A stretch of 64,000 nt of DNA from Psychrobacter piscatorii (GTDB lineage Bacteria > Pseudomonadota > Gammaproteobacteria > Pseudomonadales > Moraxellaceae): contig NZ_CAJHAR010000012.1 in NCBI RefSeq assembly GCF_904846415.1, forward strand, positions 29,623 through 93,622. Direction: 5' to 3'. The notes beneath the pieces are model-generated. The model saw nothing but the letters and a program-made list of their open reading frames with translations, was not told the DNA's origin and did no database searches. Numbering within the stretch: the stretch's first letter is position 1; every line of letters starts with the position of its first letter. The translations under genes were made by a program, and so were the position numbers. This document shows, piece by piece, positions 9,801-18,658 of this stretch.

Positions 9801-9876
9801 GTCCCCATCGTCTAGAGGCCTAGGACACCGCCCTTTCACGGCGGTAACGGGGGTTCGAATCCCCCTGGGGACGCCA
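9801..9876 (+). tRNA. tRNA-Glu (anticodon TTC)
   Basis: A 76-nt cloverleaf. The acceptor stem GTCCCCA is closed by TGGGGAC, the anticodon arm is CCGCC-CTTTCAC-GGCGG with anticodon TTC, the T arm is GGGGGTTCGAATCCCCC, and CCA is encoded. It lies 148 nt after tRNA-Ala and before a strong terminator, so both are probably cut from one transcript. Confidence 0.97.
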
Positions 9877-9938
9877 CTATTCGGCGTCACTTATTAGCAC
9901 TTTTGCTTAGCATCAGATTAGACTAATAAGCGAACACT

Positions 9939-9976
9939 AAAAAAGCCCAGTCATCATACGGTGACTGGGCTTTTTT
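9939..9976 (+). terminator. rho-independent terminator of the tRNA unit
   Basis: AAAAAAGCCCAGTCA and TGACTGGGCTTTTTT form a perfect 15-bp stem around an 8-nt loop, ending in six T. The rest of the 9877-10149 spacer shows nothing further that I can support. Confidence 0.92.
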
Positions 9977-10149
9977 ACATCTGTCATTTCTCCAATATGT
10001 CTTAACGCTGCTCTCATCACCTTATAGCTATCCGCGCTATTGCCAACCTATCTAATGCTCGCTACTATCTATCTCATCAGCATTTTATACAATATAAAAA
10101 TGCTCTACGACGTATGAATTTTTGGTGCTATTAAAGTAAGGGATTAGCT

Positions 10150-10803
10150 ATGTTCGGCATTGAAAACTACCTAGGGTTTGTCTTAGCCGCTATTTTATTA
10201 AACCTCACGCCCGGCACCGATAGCATGTATATCATCACCCGCAGTGTCTCGCAAGGACAAGCCGCAGGGGTTTATTCTGTGTTAGGCATTACCACAGGTG
10301 CTTTGGTACACACATTATTCGCGGCGCTAGGACTGTCAGTACTGCTTGCCAACTCCCCTACGGCTTTTATGCTCGTAAAATATATTGGTGCGGCTTACTT
10401 ATGTTATTTAGGCTTTAAGATGCTGACGAGCAAAAAGTCGAACTCAATAGCGAACCATTTGTCTAAAGCTCAGAATGTGACTAACCAAAAGGCCGTAGAC
10501 GGCTGGAAAATCTATCAGCAAGGCGTGTTGACCAATCTATTTAATCCAAAGGTCGCCTTATTCTTCTTGGCGTTCTTTCCGCAGTTTATCGACGCTACTT
10601 ATGCTTATGGCATGCTGTCATTTTTGATATTGGGACTGACTTTCGCTACCACTGGCTTTATATGGTGCTTATGTTTGGCGCTATTGGCTGCGCGGTTTAG
10701 TACACACTTGCGGGAAAATCCCTCTATTGAAACAATGTTAAATAGAGTCAGCGGTATGGTGTTTATTGGGCTAGGGATTAAGTTATTGACTGAGAAGGCT
10801 TGA
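10150..10803 (+). CDS. LysE/RhtB family amino-acid exporter
   Basis: A 217-residue inner-membrane protein of the LysE/RhtB superfamily, whose members export amino acids or their derivatives; the substrate cannot be read from sequence. The family signature LNLTPGTDSMYIITRSVSQG is at about residues 17-36, followed by GITTGALVHTLFAALGLS, YIGAAYLCYLGFKML and the NPKVALFFLAFFPQFI stretch. About six hydrophobic segments are visible. The ATG at 10150 has AAGGGAT upstream. It is a single-gene unit as far as I can see; the nucleotidyltransferase gene behind it begins 143 nt later. Confidence 0.9.
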   Translation: MFGIENYLGFVLAAILLNLTPGTDSMYIITRSVSQGQAAGVYSVLGITTGALVHTLFAALGLSVLLANSPTAFMLVKYIGAAYLCYLGFKMLTSKKSNSIANHLSKAQNVTNQKAVDGWKIYQQGVLTNLFNPKVALFFLAFFPQFIDATYAYGMLSFLILGLTFATTGFIWCLCLALLAARFSTHLRENPSIETMLNRVSGMVFIGLGIKLLTEKA

Positions 10804-10946
10804 GTAATTTTTGAGCTAGGGTGTGTTGGAAATTCGTCCATAGCAATAACAATCTACCATCCCACCCTAATATATCAAGATTGCTATTTCATCATTACCG
10901 CACATCTCCTTTATCCTGTTGTATACTCATTAACAAACAACCGCCG

Positions 10947-11735
10947 ATGATATCTTCTATGCAAAACAACGATACCGATCACATTATTCAAGCCATACAG
11001 CAGGTTTGTCAGACGCGGCATATTACTTATCTGCACGCTATTGAAAGTGGCAGCCGTGCATGGGGCTTCGCCTCACCTGATAGCGACTATGATGTCCGTC
11101 TGCTGTATTGCCAACCGTCTGACTGGTACTTGAGTTTGTTTGAGGATAAAGACACGTTTGAATTTATCCAAAACGATCTGCTCTCAGTACCATTTGATAT
11201 TGGTGGCTGGGACATCAAAAAAGCTCTACAGCTACTCTATAAATCCAATGCAGTGGTATTTGAATGGCTGCACTCACCTATTGTTTATGAGCAGAAGACC
11301 GATCTAATGGCACACTTGCAAGCATTGAGCATAGACTATTTTCAGCCTATCACCGTGTTTCACCATTACCTCGGTATGGCAAAAAATGCCAGTCATGGTC
11401 TCGACCTTAATGCACCTGTGCGCCTCAAAAAAGTGTTTTACTTACTGCGCGCATTACTTGCGGCAAAGTGGATATTAACAATGCATACGCCGCCACCAGT
11501 AATAATGATGCAGATGCTTGAGCTAGTCGATCAGAAAGTGCAAACTGAGATATTAACCTTGATTGATATCAAGCGTACGCAAAATGAAAGTTATATACAT
11601 CAGCTTTCACCAATAATGATCAGCGCGATTGCATCACTACGCGCCAGCATCGACAACCCCACTTTTGCACCTACTACGGCTTCCGATATTGCCCCCTTAA
11701 ATGCGTTTTATCGTAGCGTTGTACGCTCGATATAA
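10947..11735 (+). CDS. RlaP-like (COG3541) nucleotidyltransferase, first of a tandem pair
   Basis: A DNA polymerase beta superfamily nucleotidyltransferase. The signature is complete: GSRAWG at residues 35-40, then SDYDVR with the metal-binding acids D47 and D49, and a possible third acid at D84 or D89 (PFDIGGWDIKKAL). This pattern matches the group called RlaP or COG3541, associated elsewhere with RNA repair operons; the reaction and substrate here are unknown. The product is about 262 residues. The ATG at 10947 and a second one at 10959 are both possible and neither has a good ribosome-binding site. The paralogue follows 78 nt later on the same strand; no RNA ligase gene is nearby. Confidence 0.8.
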   Translation: MISSMQNNDTDHIIQAIQQVCQTRHITYLHAIESGSRAWGFASPDSDYDVRLLYCQPSDWYLSLFEDKDTFEFIQNDLLSVPFDIGGWDIKKALQLLYKSNAVVFEWLHSPIVYEQKTDLMAHLQALSIDYFQPITVFHHYLGMAKNASHGLDLNAPVRLKKVFYLLRALLAAKWILTMHTPPPVIMMQMLELVDQKVQTEILTLIDIKRTQNESYIHQLSPIMISAIASLRASIDNPTFAPTTASDIAPLNAFYRSVVRSI

Positions 11736-11813
11736 CAGTATATGGCTAATATTTAGGTTAAATGGCAACCAATATAGATCACACATTCAATATCAAAAAA
11801 AGAGAGGCCCGTT

Positions 11814-12902
11814 ATGCCAGCAGCCCCTTTAACCATAGAACGCCTCAGAGCTGAAGGGATGATTCTATTAGAGTGCGTCTCAGGTAGTCGCGCTTATGGC
11901 CTCGCGACCGCCGATTCAGACACTGACATCAAAGGCGTGTTTTATCTGCCAAAGTCTTATTACTTTGCTCGCCACAGCGACTATATCGCGCAAGTCAGTA
12001 ATCGTAGCAATGATATCGTCTACTATGAGCTTGGTCGTTATGTGGAGCTGTTGCTACAAAACAATCCCAATATGATGGAGCTACTCGCCACACCAGCCGA
12101 GCACATCCTATATCAACATCCGCTCATGGCACATTTTTCTGCTGATTGGTTCATTAGCAAATTGTGTCAAAAAACCTTCACAGGCTTTGCCAGTAGTCAA
12201 ATCAAAAAAGCACGCGGATTAAACAAAAAGATCGTCAATCCGATGAGCCGTAAAAAAAAGTCCATTTTGGAATTTTGCAGCGTATTTATAGATGGGCGTA
12301 GTATGCCGCTGAACGAGTGGTCACAAAAAACCGCAACCGATCAGCGCAGCATTGGACTGGCAGCGATGGCAAAAGCGACGCACATGTATGCCATGTATAT
12401 TGATAAAACTGAGACACTTGGGTTTTCGGGCTTATATCAGCATGCAGATGCCACTCAGCTGCGCCTAAGTGCCATTCCAAAAGGTATGACGCCTATCGCT
12501 TATCTGTCGTTTAATGAACAAGGCTATAGTAAATACTGCCGAGACTATAAAGAATATTGGGAATGGGTTGCTAACCGCAATGAAACGCGCTATCAATCTA
12601 CCATTGCTCACGCCAAAGAATATGATGCTAAAAATATGATGCATACCATTCGTCTGCTTGAGATGGCATACGATATTGCCACGACTGGCAAAGTCATCGT
12701 CGAGCGTCCTAATCGTGATGCGTTGCTGAGCATCAAAGCAGGTCAAAGTGAGTACAACGAACTATTGGAGCAGGCTGATCATCTAAGCATCCAGATTGCC
12801 ACCGCTTTTGAGCGCAGTCATTTGCCTGATGCACCCAATGAGCAAGCAGCATTGTCAGCTTTAGTCACGGTCAGAGATCGGTTGTATGCAAGTACAGATT
12901 GA
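11814..12902 (+). CDS. RlaP-like (COG3541) nucleotidyltransferase, second of a tandem pair
   Basis: A 362-residue protein with the same fold as its neighbour: GSRAYG at residues 24-29, SDTDIKG with acids D36 and D38, then NDIVYYELGRYVELLLQ with D67 or E72 as candidate third metal ligand, and NPNMMELL, a hallmark stretch of COG3541. The C-terminal half, which the first protein lacks in this form, is helical and contains HTIRLLEMAYDIATTGK, possibly substrate-binding. A good ribosome-binding site (AGAGAGG) precedes the ATG at 11814. The two genes probably form an operon ended by the terminator at 12951. Function unknown; transfer of a nucleotide to RNA or another molecule is inferred only from the family. 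Confidence 0.82.
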   Translation: MPAAPLTIERLRAEGMILLECVSGSRAYGLATADSDTDIKGVFYLPKSYYFARHSDYIAQVSNRSNDIVYYELGRYVELLLQNNPNMMELLATPAEHILYQHPLMAHFSADWFISKLCQKTFTGFASSQIKKARGLNKKIVNPMSRKKKSILEFCSVFIDGRSMPLNEWSQKTATDQRSIGLAAMAKATHMYAMYIDKTETLGFSGLYQHADATQLRLSAIPKGMTPIAYLSFNEQGYSKYCRDYKEYWEWVANRNETRYQSTIAHAKEYDAKNMMHTIRLLEMAYDIATTGKVIVERPNRDALLSIKAGQSEYNELLEQADHLSIQIATAFERSHLPDAPNEQAALSALVTVRDRLYASTD

Positions 12903-12950
12903 ACCTATTCAGCGATATATGATGCTGATATGAAAATCGTAGCGGACACA

Positions 12951-12982
12951 AAAATGCTCAACCAATCGGCTGAGCATTTTTT
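12951..12982. terminator. bidirectional rho-independent terminator
   Basis: AAAATGCTCA and TGAGCATTTT enclose a 10-nt loop, with T-runs on both strands. It lies between the end of the second nucleotidyltransferase gene (plus) and the end of acnA (minus), and can serve both. Confidence 0.85.
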
Positions 12983-13018
12983 ATGATACTTACATTCCAT
13001 ATTGAGTATAACTAACTA

Positions 13019-15859
13019 CTAGCCTGCTTCTTTACTCTCAGCAGCCAATTGACGTAGTACATAATGTAATACACCGCCATGTCGCACATATTCGCGCTCT
13101 TTTGGCGTTTGTAGACCGACGTTGACCTCAAAGGTTTCTGCCGTTCCGTCAGCACGTGTAGCTGTAACCGTGGCTGTTTTACTCTCGCCATTGTCCAGAC
13201 CCGTGATGCTCAGAACTTCAGAACCATCTAGTTTATAAGTCTCTGCATTTTGACCGTCTTTGAACGTCAATGGCAACACGCCCATACCAACGAGGTTTGA
13301 GCGGTGAATACGCTCAAACGAGCTGGTCAATACCGCTTTTACGCCGAGCAAGATCGTACCTTTGGCTGCCCAGTCACGGCTAGAGCCTGAACCATACTCT
13401 GATCCACCAAGTACAACGAGCGGACGCTTATCTTCTTTATACTTCATCGCTGCGTTATAGATAGGCATTTCTTCACCATCTTGTAGCGTAGCGCTATCAC
13501 CTTTGAAGTAATAGGTATAGCCGCCCTCTTTGCCACCCATCATGGTGTTTTTGATACGAATATTGGCAAAGGTACCACGGGTCATGACTGCATCATTACC
13601 ACGGCGTGAGCCATAGCTGTTGAAATCTGCTTCCATCACACCGCGCTCTTGCAAGTACTTACCGGCTGGTGAGTCTGGATCGATATTACCTGCTGGTGAG
13701 ATATGATCGGTCGTAATTGAGTCACCAAACAGACCTAAGATACGCGCGCCCTCAATGTCAGGAATACCTTCTGGCTCCATGGTCATACCATCAAAGAACG
13801 GCGGGTTTTTGATATACGTCGATCCTTCATCCCACGGATACAGCTGGCTATCCGCTGAGCTAATGGCGTTCCATGCGGCACTACCGTCGAACACTTCGCC
13901 GTAGTTTTTACGGAACATATCAGCGTCGATGTTATTGGCAATCAGCTCGTTAATTTCTTCTGAAGTTGGCCAGATATCTTTTAAGAATACATCATTACCG
14001 TCTTGGTCTTGGCCTAGCGGATGGGTCGTCATATCGATATCGACCGTACCTGCTAGCGCATAGGCGACAACCAATGGTGGTGATGCCAAGTAACTGGCTT
14101 TGACATGCGAGTGAATACGACCTTCAAAGTTACGGTTACCAGATAGCACCGCTGCCGCTACCAAATCGTTCTCTTCGATGCCTTTTTCAATCTCTTCTGA
14201 CAATGGCCCTGAGTTACCAATACAAGTGGTACAACCATAACCGACGAGGTAAAAGCCTGTTTTTTCTAGCTCATCCATCAGATGAGTTTTTTCTAGATAG
14301 TCGGTGACGACTTTAGAACCCGGTGCGAGTGAGGTTTTGACCCATGGCTTTGCTTTTAGGCCTTTAGCAGCAGCTTTTTTGGCCACTAGACCTGCACCAA
14401 TCATTACAGCTGGGTTTGAGGTGTTGGTACAAGAGGTAATAGCAGCAATCACTACTGAACCATCACGCAGTTTGTGCTCTTTGTCGTCAATATTAACGCT
14501 TGAGAACACATTATTAGCTGGCTGATAGCCTTTACTATCGTCAGTTTCGGTATCAACATCGATGTTTGGTTCGGCTGCCAAGTGTTCCGCTTGCTCTTGC
14601 TCGCCGCCTTCTTGATCAAAGCGTACTTTACCTTCGACTTCTGACTTGCGATCTTTGGTCATTTTTTCTAACGTTTCGCCAAACTTCTCATGCATATCAG
14701 ACAAATTAATACGCTGCTGTGGCAAGTTAGGGCCAGCAAGCGCTGGTTGTACTGACGACAGATCGAGCTCTAGCTTGCTCGAATAAGTCGCCGCTGGCGT
14801 ATCGGCATCGTGCCATAAACCTTGCGCTTTAGCATATTTTTCGACCAGCTCGATCTGTGCTTCTTCGCGACCTGATAGACGCAGATAATCAATCGCCATT
14901 TGGTCAATCGGGAAAATACCACAAGTTGCGCCATACTCTGGTGACATATTAGCAATCGTGGCACGATCAGCTAGCGGCATACTGTGTAAGCCTTCGCCAT
15001 AAAACTCGACGAACTTGCCAACCACACCGTGTGCACGTAGCATTTCAACGACACGTAATACTAAATCGGTTGCGGTGACACCTTCAGTTAGCTTGCCTTT
15101 TAGCTCAAAACCGACCACTTGTGGAATCAGCATCGATGATGGTTGACCGAGCATCGCCGCTTCCGCCTCAATACCGCCCACACCCCAACCAAGCACGCCA
15201 ATACCATTAATCATGGTGGTATGACTGTCGGTACCAAACACCGTATCTGGATACGCCATCAGCTCGCCGTCAACATCTGCTGCCATCACAACACGGGCTA
15301 GATACTCAAGGTTGACCTGATGCACAATACCCGTCGCTGGTGGTACGACAACGAAGTTTTCAAAGGCTTGCTTGCCCCAATGCAAAAACTCATAACGCTC
15401 GTTGTTGCGTTTGAATTCAATCTTTTCGTTCAAATCGAGCGCGTCTTCTCGGCCATAAGCATCGACCTGTACAGAGTGATCGACGACTAGCTCGCTTGGG
15501 ATAAATGGGTTAATCTGCTCAGCCTTTCCGCCAAGCTCGACCACTGCATCACGCATCGCAGCCAAATCAACGACTGAGGGCACACCAGTGAAATCCTGCA
15601 ATACCACACGCGCTGGCATAAAGGCAATTTCTTTTGACGCCTCAGCGCCTGCATCCCAATTGGCAACCGCTTCGATATGGTTTTTGCCGACTGACTGACC
15701 ACCGTCTTCGTTACGCAATAGATTCTCTAATACCACCTTCATACAAAATGGTAGTGTTTTGATATGCTCGTAAGTTTCGGTAAGTTTGGGCAGGCTGTAG
15801 TAGGCATGTTCCTTGCCCGCAACTGAAAGGGTGTCTTTTACATTAAAAATATCACTCAT
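13019..15859 (-). CDS. acnA: aconitate hydratase
   Basis: Aconitase interconverts citrate and isocitrate in the TCA cycle using a [4Fe-4S] cluster. With the ATG at 15859 (AAGGA 7-11 nt upstream) the product has 946 residues, longer than the 891 of E. coli AcnA. Cluster ligands are visible: SCTNTSNP (C477) and YGCTTCIG (C543, C546). The GTDSHTTMINGIGVLGWGVGG region is typical of the AcnA/IRP branch, and the swivel domain carries GSEYGSGSSRDWAAKG. An acidic stretch at about residues 415-450 (GGEQEQAEHLAAEPNIDVD) is an insertion relative to the usual protein. The 296-nt upstream spacer holds a small palindrome at 16073-16086 (AACGTC-TG-GACGTT) of unknown meaning. Confidence 0.95.
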   Translation of the reverse strand: MSDIFNVKDTLSVAGKEHAYYSLPKLTETYEHIKTLPFCMKVVLENLLRNEDGGQSVGKNHIEAVANWDAGAEASKEIAFMPARVVLQDFTGVPSVVDLAAMRDAVVELGGKAEQINPFIPSELVVDHSVQVDAYGREDALDLNEKIEFKRNNERYEFLHWGKQAFENFVVVPPATGIVHQVNLEYLARVVMAADVDGELMAYPDTVFGTDSHTTMINGIGVLGWGVGGIEAEAAMLGQPSSMLIPQVVGFELKGKLTEGVTATDLVLRVVEMLRAHGVVGKFVEFYGEGLHSMPLADRATIANMSPEYGATCGIFPIDQMAIDYLRLSGREEAQIELVEKYAKAQGLWHDADTPAATYSSKLELDLSSVQPALAGPNLPQQRINLSDMHEKFGETLEKMTKDRKSEVEGKVRFDQEGGEQEQAEHLAAEPNIDVDTETDDSKGYQPANNVFSSVNIDDKEHKLRDGSVVIAAITSCTNTSNPAVMIGAGLVAKKAAAKGLKAKPWVKTSLAPGSKVVTDYLEKTHLMDELEKTGFYLVGYGCTTCIGNSGPLSEEIEKGIEENDLVAAAVLSGNRNFEGRIHSHVKASYLASPPLVVAYALAGTVDIDMTTHPLGQDQDGNDVFLKDIWPTSEEINELIANNIDADMFRKNYGEVFDGSAAWNAISSADSQLYPWDEGSTYIKNPPFFDGMTMEPEGIPDIEGARILGLFGDSITTDHISPAGNIDPDSPAGKYLQERGVMEADFNSYGSRRGNDAVMTRGTFANIRIKNTMMGGKEGGYTYYFKGDSATLQDGEEMPIYNAAMKYKEDKRPLVVLGGSEYGSGSSRDWAAKGTILLGVKAVLTSSFERIHRSNLVGMGVLPLTFKDGQNAETYKLDGSEVLSITGLDNGESKTATVTATRADGTAETFEVNVGLQTPKEREYVRHGGVLHYVLRQLAAESKEAG

Positions 15860-16155
15860 GATAGCTTCCTTATCGTTGTTATAAATCCTAGACATAAATT
15901 ATTATAAGTTTATGTATAACTGGTGGCTCAATAGATGATCGATATATCTTTAATCAGCAGAGCAGTTTAATAAAACTGTCTGATATGACTTTGTGTTAAC
16001 AAAAGAGATAACCATTTCTTTCCTGTTTAACAGAAACGTCCTTTTACCATAACAAACATATGAGGCTTTGTTAACGTCTGGACGTTGTCAAATCGTGGCA
16101 CAATCGTAAACGTAACAAAGGTTTGGCTAACCAATCTTGAGTGACTCATTCCTAT

Positions 16156-17196
16156 TTATTTTTTATTTTTCTGACGACGTCCACTGCGGAATACATAGCT
16201 GTCTTCATAAAACTCAGTATCGGTATTTTCTGCCCAGAAATGCGGCACACCTAAAATCGGTAATGGCGCAAGCTGGCGCGGTGTCACGTCATCTTTTGAT
16301 AATAATGTGTCGATGTATTCGGCAACTTTGTCATCCAAAAAACGTATACGCTCAGCTAATGGTAGGGTAAAGAAACTTTGCGTCACGTGAATGACAATGC
16401 TGTGCGCACATAAGGGTTTGCGCGGCTGTAGTAACTGCTCTAGCAAGGCATGCCCAAAGATATAGACTGCGGCTTGAGCACTGCTATTAGATTGTATTGG
16501 GCTATCCCATTTAGCACGGGGTCTCACCAAACTTGCCTGCCAGTCGAAATCAACCAATGCCTCACCGATACTAGGGTCTGCCGTGACCAGCATCGCCCCA
16601 TTCTCATCAAACACCGTAATAGTGTCGCGCACACGCCCTCGGCGCTCACTGATGCCTTGTTTGGCGATTTCCAGCATGTGGTAATAATTCAGCACCGCTT
16701 TGGTCTTGGGAAACGTCAGCCAGATACTGCCGTTAAATAAGTCATGCAAGTTATCACGCGTCGGAATGTTGCCAGTTGTGCCGATGAAATGCTCGTAAGC
16801 CTCCCCTTCAGGCAATGCATTTTGTGAGACGAACTGTAGCGTTTGAGGCGTTTGGTTATGGGTAGGTTTGGTCTGCGGTAATGGCTGCTCTAAATGATTG
16901 GCCTGCTGCTGCATCGCCGTTTTTAAGACCTTGGCAACCGTGTCAGGCGTACTGATGTCAGAAGCATTTACATACTGCTCATCTAAACTATCCGATTCAC
17001 TTAAGCTATTCTGCTGACTTGGCCTACTGAGATGCTCAATGCTGTTGCTGAGGTAATGTAGTTGAACGATATGTGACAACCATGGTGCTTGCCAATCAAT
17101 CTCAGCAAAGCTGTTATCAAGCTTGCCTTCTATAACAGGCGAGTGGTCGGTACAGGTATCAGAATCAAGTTTGGCGGGTAAATCATTGGCAGGCAT
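16156..17196 (-). CDS. DUF3025 domain-containing protein
   Basis: A 346-residue protein of unknown function without signal peptide or membrane segment. The central and C-terminal parts (from about residue 140) match the DUF3025 pattern: RDNLHDLFNGSIWLTFPKTK, then KAVLNYYHM, RGRVRDTITVFDENGAM, and FGHALLEQLLQPRKPLCAH. The first 135 residues are poorly ordered and rich in S, Q and D. It is on the same strand as acnA, but about 300 nt separate them. The divergent YdjM-like gene starts 117 nt away. I recognise the family but know no proven activity. Confidence 0.75.
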   Translation of the reverse strand: MPANDLPAKLDSDTCTDHSPVIEGKLDNSFAEIDWQAPWLSHIVQLHYLSNSIEHLSRPSQQNSLSESDSLDEQYVNASDISTPDTVAKVLKTAMQQQANHLEQPLPQTKPTHNQTPQTLQFVSQNALPEGEAYEHFIGTTGNIPTRDNLHDLFNGSIWLTFPKTKAVLNYYHMLEIAKQGISERRGRVRDTITVFDENGAMLVTADPSIGEALVDFDWQASLVRPRAKWDSPIQSNSSAQAAVYIFGHALLEQLLQPRKPLCAHSIVIHVTQSFFTLPLAERIRFLDDKVAEYIDTLLSKDDVTPRQLAPLPILGVPHFWAENTDTEFYEDSYVFRSGRRQKNKK

Positions 17197-17313
17197 AGAA
17201 GCTCTCTCTTACAGGCTATCTCTGTTAGACGTATGGACGGTCTATGGTATCATGGTGCGCTTTTTTACAGCTAGATGCACCGCTCGAAAGGTCTTTTTGA
17301 GCGCTATGGATGA

Positions 17314-18039
17314 ATGAGTTTTATGGCAAATTTTAATACCCACCTAAATGTCGCTTTTATGGTAAGCGGCACCCTGAGTTTGACGGTTTATAAAGCAGGA
17401 TTGATTGATGATTCAGGGTTTTTAGTATGCGTGGCGCTTGGTACCATCGGTGGATTGCTGCCAGATTTGGATTCAGATAACTCAACGCCGATTAAGCTGG
17501 GTTTTAATATCACCTCGTTTGTCTTTGCCTTTGGCTTGGTCATGCATTGGCGCAGTGATTTGAGCTTGCTCGCATTGATCGCATTATGGCTGGTGGGTTA
17601 CGGTTTTATGCGTTATGTGGTCTTTCATATTTTTACCACTATGACGGTGCATCGCGGCGTTATCCACTCTGTGCCTTATATGGCGATACTTGGACTGGGG
17701 TTAACCTGTCTAAGCTATTATGGTCTGCATCTACCGCTGACGACCAGTTGGTTTTATGGTCTGTTTTTATTTGGTGGCGCGATGGTGCACTTATCATTGG
17801 ATGAACTGTATAGCGTCAATCTGTCCAATATGAAAATGAAACGCTCATCAGGCACTGCGATGAAGTTTTATCAGCCAAAAGACAAATGGTGGTATCTGCT
17901 CTTATATACTATCCTTGCACTACTGGTATATGTTGCCCCGCCCTTCGAGATGTTTTGGTCACGACTGAGCGACCCTTCCGCATGGGCGCAGCTCAAAGTC
18001 GGTATATTGCCAGAGTTAATAAAGAGTATGCTGCAATAA
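17314..18039 (+). CDS. YdjM-like membrane-bound metal-dependent hydrolase
   Basis: A 241-residue inner-membrane protein with several hydrophobic segments. It carries conserved polar motifs of the YdjM (LexA-regulated membrane-associated hydrolase) family: FNTHLNVAF near the start, GGLLPDLDSDNS at about residue 47-58, HRGVIHSVPY at about 112-121 and VHLSLDELYS at about 159. These His/Asp clusters are thought to bind metal; the substrate is unknown. Two in-frame ATGs exist, at 17314 and 17323; the second (MANFNTHLN) is equally possible. I see no clear LexA box in the 117-nt spacer. Confidence 0.78.
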   Translation: MSFMANFNTHLNVAFMVSGTLSLTVYKAGLIDDSGFLVCVALGTIGGLLPDLDSDNSTPIKLGFNITSFVFAFGLVMHWRSDLSLLALIALWLVGYGFMRYVVFHIFTTMTVHRGVIHSVPYMAILGLGLTCLSYYGLHLPLTTSWFYGLFLFGGAMVHLSLDELYSVNLSNMKMKRSSGTAMKFYQPKDKWWYLLLYTILALLVYVAPPFEMFWSRLSDPSAWAQLKVGILPELIKSMLQ

Positions 18040-18097
18040 AGTTATCATGAGACCATTAAGCATAAACGAATAAGCCCAAACGAAATTAGAGTCAAAC

Positions 18098-18658
18098 ATG
18101 CAATCTTCCTTACCCGTATGCCCTTGCCAGATCAATCCATTATCAGACACAAACTCGCCGCTCTCTTATCAAGACTGCTGTCAGCCCTATCATGATGCTT
18201 TTTATAATGAAGAAGTAGATGGTATAAAAGCGGAAACAGCCGAACGGCTCATGCGTACGCGCTATAGTGCATTTGTGCTCGTGAAACCAGAGTATATTGT
18301 CAAGACCACAGTACCTGCGCAGCAAAGCTTGCTTGACTTTGACGCGATTGAAAGCTGGGCTAAAGAGACAGATTGGGCAGGATTAGAGATTGTAGAACAC
18401 ACGCCAAAACTTGGCAAAAGACATGCACAGGTTGAGTTTAAGGCATATTTTAATGCCAGAGATAATGCAAATGATTTAGCAGAAAAAATACAGGCGCATC
18501 ATGAACTATCTACTTTCGTAAAGGTAAAAGACAAGACTAATAATGATGCGCGTTGGTACTTTTTAGACCCGACGGTTGCGATGGCGGTGACGCAAAAGCA
18601 GCCGTGTATTTGCGGATCTGGTGAGAAATTTAAGCGATGTTGTGGGATGTATGTGTAG
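18098..18658 (+). CDS. YchJ family protein with two SEC-C motifs
   Basis: A 186-residue cytoplasmic protein of the YchJ family, function unproven. It has the family layout: an N-terminal SEC-C zinc motif (CPCQ ... YQDCCQPYHD), a central NTF2-like domain with LMRTRYSAFVLVKPEYIVKT and WAGLEIVE, and a C-terminal SEC-C motif CICGSGEKFKRCCG. The ATG at 18098 has GAG 6 nt upstream. The last 29 nt overlap the 3' end of the convergent nuclease gene, so the C-terminal zinc motif and the end of that gene share the same DNA. Confidence 0.9.
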   Translation: MQSSLPVCPCQINPLSDTNSPLSYQDCCQPYHDAFYNEEVDGIKAETAERLMRTRYSAFVLVKPEYIVKTTVPAQQSLLDFDAIESWAKETDWAGLEIVEHTPKLGKRHAQVEFKAYFNARDNANDLAEKIQAHHELSTFVKVKDKTNNDARWYFLDPTVAMAVTQKQPCICGSGEKFKRCCGMYV

